Shown here: one piece after another, positions 42,743 through 51,550 of the stretch | How the letters are laid out: every line of letters starts with the position of its first letter | Numbering within the stretch: the stretch's first letter is position 1 | The notes under the pieces: model-generated | The model's input: the letters and a program-made list of their open reading frames with translations, nothing else | Database searches by the model: none | Told to the model about the DNA's origin: nothing | Position numbers and translations under genes: made by a program | DNA from: Litchfieldella anticariensis FP35 = DSM 16096 | GTDB taxonomy: Bacteria > Pseudomonadota > Gammaproteobacteria > Pseudomonadales > Halomonadaceae | Direction: 5' to 3' | Length of the DNA stretch: 64,000 bases | NCBI RefSeq assembly: GCF_000409775.1 | Contig: NZ_KE332388.1 | Span: forward strand, 926,777-990,776

Positions 42743-43645
42743 ATGAATCAGAAAATCTCAACCAACCAGACAAGCGACGATTCGCATCCCGCCAACCGGA
42801 CGCTCAACCTGGACGCCGCCCGTACCTTCGTTGCGATCTGCGAAACGGGGAGTTTCCGGCGCGCCGCCGCGCGCGTGAACCGCTCGCCATCGGCGGTCAG
42901 CCTTCAAGTCGGCAAGTTGGAAGAACAGCTCGGCGTCCGGCTGCTGCATCGCGATTCGCGCCGCGTCCGCCTAACCGACCAGGGAGAAGTCCTGCTCGGC
43001 TTCGCTCGGCGTCTGGTCGGGATCAGCGACGAGGCGATGGCGGTGTTCCACGGCTCACCGTTGTCCGGGAGCTTGCGTCTCGCCGCTCCGCATGATCTTG
43101 GTGTCTCGCTGGTACCGGGGCTGCTCCGGCGGCTGGCTGAAACGCATCCGCGGATTCGCGTGGACGTCCGGCTCGATTCCAGTGAAACGGTGCAACGTCT
43201 CTTCGTGGAGGGCGGTGCCAATCTCGCCCTGTTCAACGAGGCAAGCTCACCGCTGGTGCCGGCGCGGGATCTCTTCTCCGAAGAGCTCCGCTGGTTAATG
43301 CGAGACGGCGGCCGTGCCGTGGAGCAAGACCCGCTGCCGCTTGCCGTGGCCGAGATCGGCTGTGCCTGGCGCGATGCTGCCCTCAGTGCATTGGAAGGAA
43401 TTGGGCGGTCCTACCGGGTCGCCTATTCCAGCGACACCTCGATGGGCCAGGTCGCAGCCCTGCGCGCGGACCTCGCGGTGGCGGCCCTACCCGGCTCGCT
43501 TGCCGACCGCGATCTCGTCGAAGTCCCGGAGCATTGGGGGCTACCGGCACTGGGCCGGACCCACATCTATCTGGCCGATGATGGAAGCGACACAGCCAAG
43601 GCGTTCGCTGCTCTGATCACGCCCGATCTGCGGGCTATCGCATAG
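42743..43645 (+). CDS. LysR family transcriptional regulator
   Basis: About 300 aa. HTH 'LDAARTFVAICETGSFRRAAARVNRSPSAVSLQVGKLEEQLGVRLLHRDSRR' at about residues 24-75. Several in-frame starts exist upstream of the HTH; 42743 gives the most usual length. Divergent from the EamA gene at 41735, its likely target. Confidence 0.88.
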   Translation: MNQKISTNQTSDDSHPANRTLNLDAARTFVAICETGSFRRAAARVNRSPSAVSLQVGKLEEQLGVRLLHRDSRRVRLTDQGEVLLGFARRLVGISDEAMAVFHGSPLSGSLRLAAPHDLGVSLVPGLLRRLAETHPRIRVDVRLDSSETVQRLFVEGGANLALFNEASSPLVPARDLFSEELRWLMRDGGRAVEQDPLPLAVAEIGCAWRDAALSALEGIGRSYRVAYSSDTSMGQVAALRADLAVAALPGSLADRDLVEVPEHWGLPALGRTHIYLADDGSDTAKAFAALITPDLRAIA

Positions 43646-43809
43646 ACGAGACGAGGGTCCCAGACCTCCAACCGGTTATGTTGGTACTTCTTGTCGCCCC
43701 TCGTCGCACACCAGCTGACCGCGATGCCACAGAGAAGGGAGTTTTCCACAAGTAGTACGACAGCACGTGTGGGTGCTAATCTACTCCCCTTGTGGATAAG
43801 GAGCGTCAG

Positions 43810-44631
43810 ATGGATCTTGCCAAGGTAGGCGATAACGTTGTTTGCAGTTGTAAAGGAGGGCCGCATAGCATTATCTCCGGCGCCTCCCCCGCCACGGTCG
43901 ATGGCACCCTGATTGCCAGGGTAGGCGACAAGAGTTCTTGTGGAGCTGCCATTACCTCCGGTGCGAGCGGGTATTTGGTTGACGGTGCTCCCGCCGCCAT
44001 CCATGGCAGCACCACCTCATGTGGCGGCTATGTTGCAGCGGCGTCTTCTACGATAACCGGCTTGCCCACCACCGGCACACGGGCAACTGCCCCTCAAGCA
44101 AGTATTGCCGCTGGCAGTGCACTCAGGCACGTGAATGACACCTCTGTGGCTGCGCTTGCCGAAAACAATGCAGAAACCGTATACCGATATGTGGCCGAAG
44201 AAACCGAAATCATCATAAAACAGCCTGCCTATCTTCAAGTCGAGGGAGTTGAAATGATTGGCGGCTATTCTTTTCGGAACCATATCGTCATCAGAGGACA
44301 CACTCTCCATATATCATCTCACGGCTGGGCTCCCTCAACCCAAGTCCCCGGCTCAGGCTCCGCCGTTTTTGACATGCATGCCGAGCTGAAGGATGGCAAC
44401 CAGCTTCTTGAAACCGCCGTTCTGGAGAATAGCGGTACCAATGCCTGGCTAAGCGATCCGAGATACACCCCGATAGGTCACGCCACCCTTCGCCTACCCA
44501 AGCCAGAGCCTGCCCGGACGCTTTCCCTTCACCTCCAAGGCACTTTTATTTATCAGACCCGTTCGGAGTCTGTCTCACCAATACCGCCCAGCACTAGCAA
44601 GACGATTTCTATCCAAGTCGTAGCGCAATAA
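43810..44631 (+). CDS. PAAR domain protein with C-terminal extension (T6SS spike tip)
   Basis: 273 aa from the ATG at 43810, which follows AAGGAG. Residues 1-87 are a PAAR domain ('VGDNVVCSCKGGPHSIISGASPATVDGTLIARVGDKSSC', 'SGYLVDGAPAAIHGSTTSCGG'), the cone that caps the VgrG spike of type VI secretion systems. The C-terminal 185 residues look beta-rich ('GYSFRNHIVIRGHTLHISSHG', 'LSLHLQGTFIYQTRS') and have no recognisable toxin motif. No T6SS core genes are in the window, so this is an orphan cargo locus. The lipoprotein gene follows 1 bp later. Confidence 0.85.
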   Translation: MDLAKVGDNVVCSCKGGPHSIISGASPATVDGTLIARVGDKSSCGAAITSGASGYLVDGAPAAIHGSTTSCGGYVAAASSTITGLPTTGTRATAPQASIAAGSALRHVNDTSVAALAENNAETVYRYVAEETEIIIKQPAYLQVEGVEMIGGYSFRNHIVIRGHTLHISSHGWAPSTQVPGSGSAVFDMHAELKDGNQLLETAVLENSGTNAWLSDPRYTPIGHATLRLPKPEPARTLSLHLQGTFIYQTRSESVSPIPPSTSKTISIQVVAQ

Positions 44632-44632
44632 C

Positions 44633-45241
44633 ATGATGAAGAAACTCCTTCTTATTCTGCCAATTACCTTTCTCATAGCTGCCTGCCAAGAAAGCGGGGG
44701 CAATGACCTTCATGATGAGTCTGTCGAACTTCAAAGGCAGGCCAACGAAGAAGTCTCCTTGGATATAGCGGAAGGAAATAGAGAAAGGCTGTCCAAGGCG
44801 ATGGATCTGATTGAACAGTCGCTGGAAGCAGACCCAAACAACCATGCCGCGCTACTCGCCCGAGCTCAGATCACCGTCTACCGACAGGAATATGAACTAG
44901 CGCTACGCGATGTAGAAAACGCTTACCGCATCGCACCGAGCAATGATTCGATACCGCTTTTTCGCTGCATGCTGATAGAAGAAGTGAAAGGAGATAACAG
45001 CGGGAAGGAGTGCTACTCAAGGGTAGAGGAAAGTTACGCCGAGCAGCACAAGGAAGACAGCCAAATTCCTGCCAACTGGATGAGTGCGGCTATTCTAGCT
45101 GATAGCCACAATGCCCCAGAACTGGTCGAGAATTATATCAAGCAGGAAAAGGCCAAGGGTGAACTGGAAGCTGAGATGGCCGGGATGACAATCGAGAGCC
45201 TTCAAGATGGAAGCTATGTGGACCAAGTGTTGATGCGGTAG
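44633..45241 (+). CDS. Lipoprotein with TPR-like helices, possible immunity protein
   Basis: 202 aa. Signal peptide with lipobox IAAC (Cys18), so it is a lipid-anchored envelope protein. The remainder is helical with one recognisable TPR-type repeat ('AMDLIEQSLEADPNNHAALLARAQITVYRQEYELALRDVENAYRIAPSND'). It starts one base after the PAAR gene stop and is probably co-transcribed. A periplasmic immunity role against the PAAR protein's C-domain is a reasonable inference, not shown. Confidence 0.8.
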   Translation: MMKKLLLILPITFLIAACQESGGNDLHDESVELQRQANEEVSLDIAEGNRERLSKAMDLIEQSLEADPNNHAALLARAQITVYRQEYELALRDVENAYRIAPSNDSIPLFRCMLIEEVKGDNSGKECYSRVEESYAEQHKEDSQIPANWMSAAILADSHNAPELVENYIKQEKAKGELEAEMAGMTIESLQDGSYVDQVLMR

Positions 45242-45448
45242 CGGTACTTGGCTGCCGACAAGAGTGCGATGCAGCCAGCAGATCCACTGCATCAGTATCG
45301 ACTAGCGGCTGAGTAGCGAAAGGGAGCTGGTGGGGACGAGATTTGATAAACGAAGCGGCCGGAAGAAAAAATTCCTCTCTTGGGTTCAGTCAAGGGTTAC
45401 GTTTTGATGTTGCATTTAGGGGGGATTGCGACTACTCGGCTTGAACAC

Positions 45449-45465
45449 ACTCACTAGTAGTGAGT
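45449..45465. promoter_or_regulatory. 17-bp perfect palindrome in the intergenic region
   Basis: ACTCACTA-G-TAGTGAGT lies between the lipoprotein gene and the split membrane-protein gene (both convergent). No U-tract; could be a protein-binding site or a short bidirectional stem. Otherwise 45242-45506 holds nothing recognised. Confidence 0.35.
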
Positions 45466-45783
45466 CGCCCCGAAGCAGTCGAAGCGAGCTTTTGTAATCA
45501 TTCTACTTACCAAGTACGGCGACCATGTAAAATAACCTGAATGAGGTTGTTGAATTGGCTCGGCATCTCGTACGCAAACCACACAAAAAATTGGCCACTT
45601 ACCAGATAGTTAGACGCCACCATAAACCCAAACAAAAATAGGCAATTTCTCCACGGCTGGCTGTAAGCCGAGCTAATACGACCACCTATTTGTTCATTAA
45701 AGCTTCTACTACTGAGACAAATCCCTATTATCGAATAGGTGAGCATAGAAAAACATGCACGCCAGCCAGCTGCAAAAAAAAGG

Positions 45784-46871
45784 ATTACTTGTGGGGTTCC
45801 GGATGATCGACTGAACTATAGAAGCTATCCTTTGCTGGCAGCCAAGGAGCTTCTTCATCAGGTCATTCGGGAGCACGGATATGGACATCAAATTGCATAA
45901 GCAGGCGACGACCACCCCCAAGATCCGCGCCGAAATCCAGGCGGCGCCTGCCAGTATCAGCGATAGTGAGCTGGCTCGCCAGTACGGCGTCTCCGACTCG
46001 ACCATTCGCCGCTGGCGGTACCGAGACGATGTTCACGACCGTTCTCACACGCGACACAAGTTACTGGCGACGCTGACCACTGAGCAGGAAGCCGTGCTGA
46101 TCGCAGCGCGGGAGTTCCTGCGTCTGGGCCTGGATGATCTGTTGGTGGTGGCCCGTGAGTTCCTCGCCCCCCAACTGTCGCGTTCCGCCTTGCATCGGAT
46201 GCTCAAGCGACGCGAGGTGCCGACGCTGGCTGAATTGGCCAGACGAGATACTGAGGACGGCGAGGCACCCAAGCACAAGCCGTTTCGAGACTATGAGCCA
46301 GGCTTCGTGCACATCGATATCAAGTACCTGCCGCAGATGCCCGATGAGCGGCAGAAACGCTATCTGTACGTGGCCATCGACCGGGCGACACGCTGGGTTT
46401 ATCTCGAGGTGCGGAGCAGTCAGTCGGCTCAGGACGCCCGATCGTTCATGAAGCATGTAGTCGAGAAGGCGCCGTTCAAGGTCCAGAAGGTGCTGACCGA
46501 CAACGGCAAGTCCTTCACCGACCGCTTCACTCGGGCGGGGGAGCGGACGCCCAGTGGCCACCATCCCTTCGATCAGGAGTGCCAGCAGCACGGCATCCAG
46601 CATCGTCTGATCAAACCGGGACGGCCACAGACCAACGGCATGGTCGAGCGCTTCAATGGTCGTATCAGCAATGTCCTGACGACACGGCGGTATGCGTCAG
46701 GAGAAGACTTGGAGCAGACCCTGAAGCGCTACTGTTGGCTGTACAATCACCACATCCCGCAGAAGGCACTGCATCACCAGCCGCCTATCGCCGCGATGAA
46801 AGACTGGCAAACCAAGCGGCCAGAGTTATTTCACAAACGGGTAATCAATCACCCGGGACCCGACAATTACT
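45784..46871. repeat. 6-bp target-site duplication flanking the IS481 element
   Basis: ATTACT occurs directly before the left end (45784-45789) and directly after the right end (46866-46871), the expected target duplication. Confidence 0.9.
45790..46865 (+). mobile_element. IS481-family insertion sequence (1076 bp)
   Basis: Ends are defined by inverted repeats starting TGT: left TGTGGGGTTCCGGATGAT and right (reverse complement) TGTCGGGTCCCGGGTGAT, about 83% matched, and by the ATTACT target duplication. It contains one transposase gene on the plus strand and is inserted against the orientation of the disrupted membrane-protein gene. Confidence 0.93.
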
Positions 46872-46879
46872 CCGAGTAG
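45881..46879 (+). CDS. IS481-family transposase
   Basis: 332 aa. Helix-turn-helix N-terminus ('ISDSELARQYGVSDSTIRRWRYRDD') and an rve-type DDE core with D in 'FVHIDIKYLPQM', D in 'VLTDNGKSFTD' and E in 'NGMVERFNGRI', plus 'YNHHIPQKALHHQPP'. All catalytic residues are intact. The right end of the element is at 46865, so the last codons and the TAG stop (46877-46879) come from the target DNA: the element carries no stop of its own in this frame. Confidence 0.94.
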   Translation: MDIKLHKQATTTPKIRAEIQAAPASISDSELARQYGVSDSTIRRWRYRDDVHDRSHTRHKLLATLTTEQEAVLIAAREFLRLGLDDLLVVAREFLAPQLSRSALHRMLKRREVPTLAELARRDTEDGEAPKHKPFRDYEPGFVHIDIKYLPQMPDERQKRYLYVAIDRATRWVYLEVRSSQSAQDARSFMKHVVEKAPFKVQKVLTDNGKSFTDRFTRAGERTPSGHHPFDQECQQHGIQHRLIKPGRPQTNGMVERFNGRISNVLTTRRYASGEDLEQTLKRYCWLYNHHIPQKALHHQPPIAAMKDWQTKRPELFHKRVINHPGPDNYSE

Positions 46880-47488
46880 GTGAAACCCAAACCACATGAA
46901 ATCAATATCCGTTTTTTTGAGCGATAGAATTCCTGAATAGTTAACTATATCTTGAATATATTTAAAATCCCGCGGAGCATACATCGGAACCTTTGCAAGC
47001 CCTACCACTCGCACTGCTGCCAACGCGAAGAGGAACATAACGAGTAGGTAAACGCACCACCTCCAGCCTTGGAAGGTCCCTCTGTAGAGTGAATGCACAA
47101 CCAGACCAGCCCAGGCCCCAAAAACAAAGAGGACTAAAAGCAGGGCTGCAGCAAGCACTTCTTCGCGGAAGAATAAATAAGCCACTCCAGCTGAAAGAAG
47201 AAACAAACTGGCCAAGAAAAAGACAAGCTGATCATTAGTTCTATTTTTTGATCCTACTGAAACTTTGACTACCTGTTGCATAGATACGCTAACAGAAGAG
47301 ATTCCGCCAGCAACCGGCATAGTCTCACCAGAACCTTTGACAACCCGCTCCAAAATGATACCAAAGACTGCTCCAAGCAAACTTGTCGCAATCGATATAT
47401 AGATATCTACCTGCTTGCTAGCAAGAATTTCCAACACCCTCCTCCCTACTCTTCTTCTTTTCAGGCAATAACCCAGCGACAATCCCAC

Positions 47489-47983
47489 AAACAGAAAGGC
47501 AAAATGAGTCTATTCGTGCCGGGACCAAACTCTAGAAAAAGCAGAATTTATTATTCTATCATCCTTCATGTTAAAGTCTAGCCCTACTGTTTCAGTGCAT
47601 ACTCTACTGACCTATCATCAAGTTCACATAAGTTGTTAGTAAGTATTCGCAAACTATACTGCTCAGGTCAAACGCAGAGCAGTAAGATCTTTTTCATTGC
47701 CGGGACAGTAGCGCGACCAAGTCTAGCACCTGCTCCTAGGCATACTCGCTCAAGTGCAGCCGCCGAAGAAATGTGCGAAATAGATGGCTAAGCCAGTAAG
47801 ACTGCGTCGAGGACAGCACCATGTCAGTATTCTCCTATTCATCAGAAGACACCGGTGAAACAAGCGCGATTAGGTCATGCAGGTATGGGTTACTGGCCTG
47901 CTTATACCGGAGCCTCACACCGCTGATGTGACAGTGATACTCTAGTGATCATCACCAGTCCCATCATCGACAGGAGCCCTTGC
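47489..47983. other. Intergenic region with no recognised gene
   Basis: 495 bp, AT-richer than the flanking HIT gene, with short frames only and no family resemblance. It contains the promoter regions for the divergent split membrane-protein gene and the HIT-HNH pair. Confidence 0.45.
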
Positions 47984-48376
47984 ATGGAATGCGCCACCAG
48001 CGCTGAATGCCCCTTCTGCCATCCGGAAAGCACCAGAGTCATTGCCAGGCACCCACATTTCCTTTTGTATCAGGATGGCTTTCCAGTGTCGCCGGGGCAT
48101 ACCTTGGTGATTCCCTATCGACATGTCGCGACGATTGCTGAACTCACCGCTGACGAGCAGGCGGCGCTTTTCCCTGCGGTGCTCGCAGCTCAGAAGCTAC
48201 TCAACGAAAGCCACCGACCGGATGGCTACAATATCGGCATCAACCAGGGGGTGGCAGGAGGCCAGACCGTGCCGCACCTGCACATACACGTCATTCCACG
48301 CTGTCACGGCGACCAAATGGACCCTCGCGGCGGCGTTCGCTGGATCTTCCCCGAAAAGGCAGATTATTGGTCATGA
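47984..48376 (+). CDS. HIT family protein coupled to an HNH nuclease
   Basis: 130 aa from the ATG at 47984 (CAGGAG site). Zinc-type N-terminus 'AECPFCHPES' and the catalytic H-x-H-x-H motif HLHIHVIPR near residue 102. It belongs to the Hit-like diadenosine-polyphosphate or nucleotidyl hydrolase branch and differs from the HIT protein at 13975. Its stop overlaps the start of an HNH-domain gene (ATGA), so the two act as a unit, perhaps on nucleotidylated or nucleic-acid substrates. Confidence 0.92.
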   Translation: MECATSAECPFCHPESTRVIARHPHFLLYQDGFPVSPGHTLVIPYRHVATIAELTADEQAALFPAVLAAQKLLNESHRPDGYNIGINQGVAGGQTVPHLHIHVIPRCHGDQMDPRGGVRWIFPEKADYWS

Positions 48377-49491
48377 CGATACAGCCCCCTTCTTGCGACA
48401 AGGTCGATATCCACGCCTTCAACCAGCTCTTCAACAATACGACCAATTCCTACAAGCTGGTTTTCTTCCAGGCCCTGCTCAATATCCTGATGGAAAGGCA
48501 AAGGAGCAGCGTTCACGATCTCGTCATCGAGCTTCGGGAGCTGGCCACGGAGATGCTGGCCCTCGGCTGGTACCCGCACAACTTCTTTCGGCTCTCGTTT
48601 GGTGTTCAGGATCAGACCGGCAAGATACTCGATTGCCTTGTCTTCGACCTGGAAGAGCAAGCACTGACCAACCCCGATACCCACAAGCGGCTCAGACGGG
48701 CGATTGCAGATCAGTACGAGGCGATAAGGGCCGACAGCATGCTGCGTTTCGTGCCTTACCGGTTGCTGTCACCCTTCTTTCTGGATGAGCTCAAGGGACT
48801 CCAGGATAGCCAGAAGGACAAACGGATCAGGGAACTTGCCAACAGCCGGTTCTCCACCCAGGAGCCCCCGATCTATCGTTTTGTGGAAGCTGAACGTGCC
48901 ATCGAGGTGCATCCCACCTGGAAAGACTACCTGCTGCGGGAAATTGCCATCATCAACGGCTGGGTAAAACACCACTGGATCGGCTATCTGCAGGACCGCA
49001 ACCCAAGCACTCCAGCCATTATCAAGAAAATCACACCACCACTTACTCGGTCAGCTCTGACCCAGCAGACCCGATTCTGGCAGGCCGTGATGGTGCAATC
49101 TGCGCAACGATGCATCTACACGGACACCCCGATAGAGCCGAATGACTTTGCACTTGACCACTTCATCCCATGGTCTTTCGTCTGCCACGATCAACTGTGG
49201 AACCTGATCCCCGTGTCCAGCAGTATCAACTCATCCAAGGGAAGCCGTCTGCCCCTAGAAAAGCATGTGGACAGATTCATCGATGCGCAGTATCACGCTT
49301 TAAAAGTAGGCCGTCGCAATCTGAGTGACAGCGCCTGGAACAAGGCCATTGAGCCTTATGTCAGTGACCTCCGGCTTTCCCGCCAGGACCTACTCGACAG
49401 CTCCAAGCTGGATAGTGCCTATCGTCACACCTTGGGCCCACTGATCTCCCTAGCCAGGCAGATTGGCTTCTCCGATTTCCATGGAAAATGA
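48373..49491 (+). CDS. HNH endonuclease domain protein
   Basis: 372 aa. A large uncharacterised helical N-terminal region (about residues 1-220) precedes an HNH nuclease core: 'ALDHFIPWSFVCHDQLWNLIPVSSSINSSKGSRLP' contains the His metal ligand and the N-x(n)-N elements; the usual Cys knuckle is reduced to 'QRCIYTD'. It probably cleaves DNA or RNA. Translationally coupled to the HIT gene; the pair lies in the island between mobile elements and may belong to a defence function. Confidence 0.82.
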   Translation: MTIQPPSCDKVDIHAFNQLFNNTTNSYKLVFFQALLNILMERQRSSVHDLVIELRELATEMLALGWYPHNFFRLSFGVQDQTGKILDCLVFDLEEQALTNPDTHKRLRRAIADQYEAIRADSMLRFVPYRLLSPFFLDELKGLQDSQKDKRIRELANSRFSTQEPPIYRFVEAERAIEVHPTWKDYLLREIAIINGWVKHHWIGYLQDRNPSTPAIIKKITPPLTRSALTQQTRFWQAVMVQSAQRCIYTDTPIEPNDFALDHFIPWSFVCHDQLWNLIPVSSSINSSKGSRLPLEKHVDRFIDAQYHALKVGRRNLSDSAWNKAIEPYVSDLRLSRQDLLDSSKLDSAYRHTLGPLISLARQIGFSDFHGK

Positions 49492-49579
49492 TAGTCTATC
49501 CTTTATTATCTTGTGTCTTGCAAGATCCGGACTGGGGGTAAGTATCAGGTGATATTGTCACTGTACACACTGAGCAAAC

Positions 49580-49852
49580 TTAGAGTACCCAAGATATCAC
49601 TCCGATAGCAGCCCCGAGGATACCGAACAGCAATCCCCAAGTAACGAGCTCGGACAATTCCCTCTGGTTGCTTGCATAAAAACTGCCTAGTGACGACGCA
49701 AGCTGAGCCACTTCTGCCTTACGGCTACCATCTTCCTTCACAAACCCAGATAGTTGCAAGCTGATATTCTCGGGCAACACAGCATAAGGTTCATGCTCAT
49801 CATGTTGATCTAGCAACTGGCGGACCTTTTTAAAGGATTTTGATAGCTTTGA
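49580..49852 (-). pseudogene. Small membrane-protein gene or remnant
   Basis: A minus-strand frame, open from just after a TAA at about 49855, encodes a charged N-terminus ('SKSFKKVRQLLDQHDEHEP') and one C-terminal membrane segment ('VTWGLLFGILGAAIGVISWVL'). No ATG with a ribosome site was found, only a TTG at 49816, so it is probably a 5'-truncated gene. Not recognised. Confidence 0.35.
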
Positions 49853-50194
49853 ATTGTCACCTGATTACGCTCCGAAAAGTAGTACTCGAAGGCTAAATAG
49901 CTCCTCCTTCCTATCCTGCTCCCTTTCTCAGCAATGTGCTGCATATATGTGAGACTTTATTGACAATTGCTATAGATATTTGCCGGTGAAATTTCTTGCG
50001 TCTTTGGCTCTCGACAGCATCTTTCACAACCAGCAGAAGCCGAAGCACGGCCCCGATGGCCGCGCCGAAGATAAGTATCCCGAAAACCCTGACATTTCTT
50101 ATCCCTTAAACTCCATATAGTGTCTATATGTCAGCCATAATTAGCACACTTGCAGTGAGAAGATAAATCCCATAAACACAGCATAAGGATATGC
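49853..50194. other. AT-rich region with a second decayed membrane segment
   Basis: 342 bp. On the minus strand, around 50025-50095, an open stretch without a start codon encodes a segment like 'VFGILIFGAAIGAVLRLLL', resembling the end of the frame at 49580. This suggests a duplicated, decayed small membrane protein. Nothing else recognised. Confidence 0.3.
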
Positions 50195-51544
50195 TTAATC
50201 ATCTTGCATTTGAGAAATTTCATCTACACTTCTCATCTCATCTTCACCGATTTCTTCAGGCATAGATTTTTCCCGAGCAACATTTTCCTCGTCTAACATT
50301 ACCTCAAGCCTAATCAGCCTCTCCAGCCTCTTATCTAAGTTTTCACTTCTTTTTTCTACGATACTACTAGCCTCTCGAACACTATCCGTAACGTGCTGGA
50401 CAAAAAAGAAAAGGGCTGTAAAGAATATCGGAACCAAGACAGCCATTCCATTTTTATATCTCCCCCATTCTTTTTTTACATCGCCTATTTTCTCTTGAGT
50501 TCTCTCTAATATTCTTCCACCCTCTGATACAGCAGCAGACTCCGGTATGAAATCACTAAGGCTGGTTTTATTTTGATACTTTCCATCATAGCCATCACTC
50601 AAACCACATGTCGTATGAAACTCTATAGTCGAAAAGTGTTTACCCCTTGTCACCCCGACCGGTTGATCGCTACCATTGTAAAGCATGCAAAACAAAGCCC
50701 CACGATAACCTGGGTCAACTTGCGGACCGTTAGACAGTATCACCCCATTGAAGAACAAAGAATTTTTCAAATCAAATCTAGCCGATACAAAGCTTGGAAG
50801 ATTTGCTTGCTCCATGGCTGAAACAATGGCATATGAGTATGGAGGGATTTTTAAAGTTGGCTCATTTTTTGAAAGACTGATATATTTCCCTTGGCACCAT
50901 ACATCATCACCAAGCCTTAAGTCATAGCTTGCGATAGAAGAACTGGAAGTTGAACCTTTCAACAAAGAGTTACATTTTAACAAAGGTTCTATCTGCCTCC
51001 TTATTAACACCCCTCCTTTACCAATCAAACAATCAATAATAGCCACAACCCCACTAAAAACACTCTGAACCTCTCCACTGAGAACCACATCACACCGCTT
51101 AACGATATCTAATTGGGCGATAAAATCCCCCGCCCCCATAACTCTATGATTATTGAAGGAGACTCGTTCTTTCTGTTTATCAATATTATCTATCGTATCT
51201 AAACCAACGGTTACTACCCTTCCGGGATTTTTCCCTCTAAAATCCTTTAAAACATGATAGCTTCCCGGGTCAAAAGGACATATGCAGAGATCACTTTCAT
51301 TCAGGCCATTTACTTCCCTTTTATGAACACCATACTTTTCCCTCCCTACATTTATAACCCAAAGATAATTTTCTTCATCATCCATTGAGTCGACAAAGTC
51401 ATATTCAGCATCTTGGGGGTTGCGGCGGGACCTAGTAGTTGTAGGCCTCAAGATTCTTATTTCTTGACTATTCTCTTTAATCGATTCAATCAAGGTGGTC
51501 TTCCCGGCCCCCCTCACGCCCACAATAAAGATAAAGATAGGCAT
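50195..51544 (-). CDS. Guanylate-kinase-like / dCTP-deaminase-like fusion with membrane anchor
   Basis: 449 aa. Residues 1-185 resemble guanylate kinase: P-loop G9-x4-GKTT, then 'RPTTTRSRR' and 'YDFVD', and 'GREKYGVHKREV' in place of the GMP-binding lobe. Residues 205-310 match the dCTP deaminase/dUTPase trimeric fold ('YDLRLGDDVWCQGKYISL', 'SARFDLKNSLFFNGV', 'VDPGYRGALFCMLYNGS'). The deaminase catalytic Glu (in GxxxLEFYN of the E. coli enzyme) aligns with Met287, so deamination is unlikely. A membrane helix (about 368-385) and a coiled coil (390-425) end the protein. Last gene of the four-gene operon, 6 bp after the methyltransferase. A nucleotide sensor or effector role is inferred. Confidence 0.78.
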   Translation of the reverse strand: MPIFIFIVGVRGAGKTTLIESIKENSQEIRILRPTTTRSRRNPQDAEYDFVDSMDDEENYLWVINVGREKYGVHKREVNGLNESDLCICPFDPGSYHVLKDFRGKNPGRVVTVGLDTIDNIDKQKERVSFNNHRVMGAGDFIAQLDIVKRCDVVLSGEVQSVFSGVVAIIDCLIGKGGVLIRRQIEPLLKCNSLLKGSTSSSSIASYDLRLGDDVWCQGKYISLSKNEPTLKIPPYSYAIVSAMEQANLPSFVSARFDLKNSLFFNGVILSNGPQVDPGYRGALFCMLYNGSDQPVGVTRGKHFSTIEFHTTCGLSDGYDGKYQNKTSLSDFIPESAAVSEGGRILERTQEKIGDVKKEWGRYKNGMAVLVPIFFTALFFFVQHVTDSVREASSIVEKRSENLDKRLERLIRLEVMLDEENVAREKSMPEEIGEDEMRSVDEISQMQDD

Positions 51545-51550
51545 ATGCGA

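Larger units (their letters stand above)
45507..47488 (-). pseudogene. Membrane-protein gene split by an IS481-family element
   Basis: Two minus-strand pieces, 46872-47488 (N-terminal) and 45507-45789 (C-terminal), rejoin in frame when the IS and one copy of the 6-bp duplication are removed: 617 + 283 = 900 bp, exactly 300 codons. The restored product (about 299 aa) has some six membrane segments ('VDIYISIATSLLGAVFGIILERVV', 'FFLASLFLLSAGVAYLFF', 'WCVYLLVMFLFALAAVRVVG' and others). Family not recognised. The start is uncertain (GTG at 47488 has no good ribosome site). No other disabling change was seen, so the insertion is recent. Confidence 0.85.

Noticed and set aside
42716-42780. TTGAGAAA-ACG direct repeats near the EamA/LysR divergent promoter as a definite operator
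   Set aside because: The repeats are short and AT-rich and lie across the LysR start region; noted in the gene entry but not strong enough to call.
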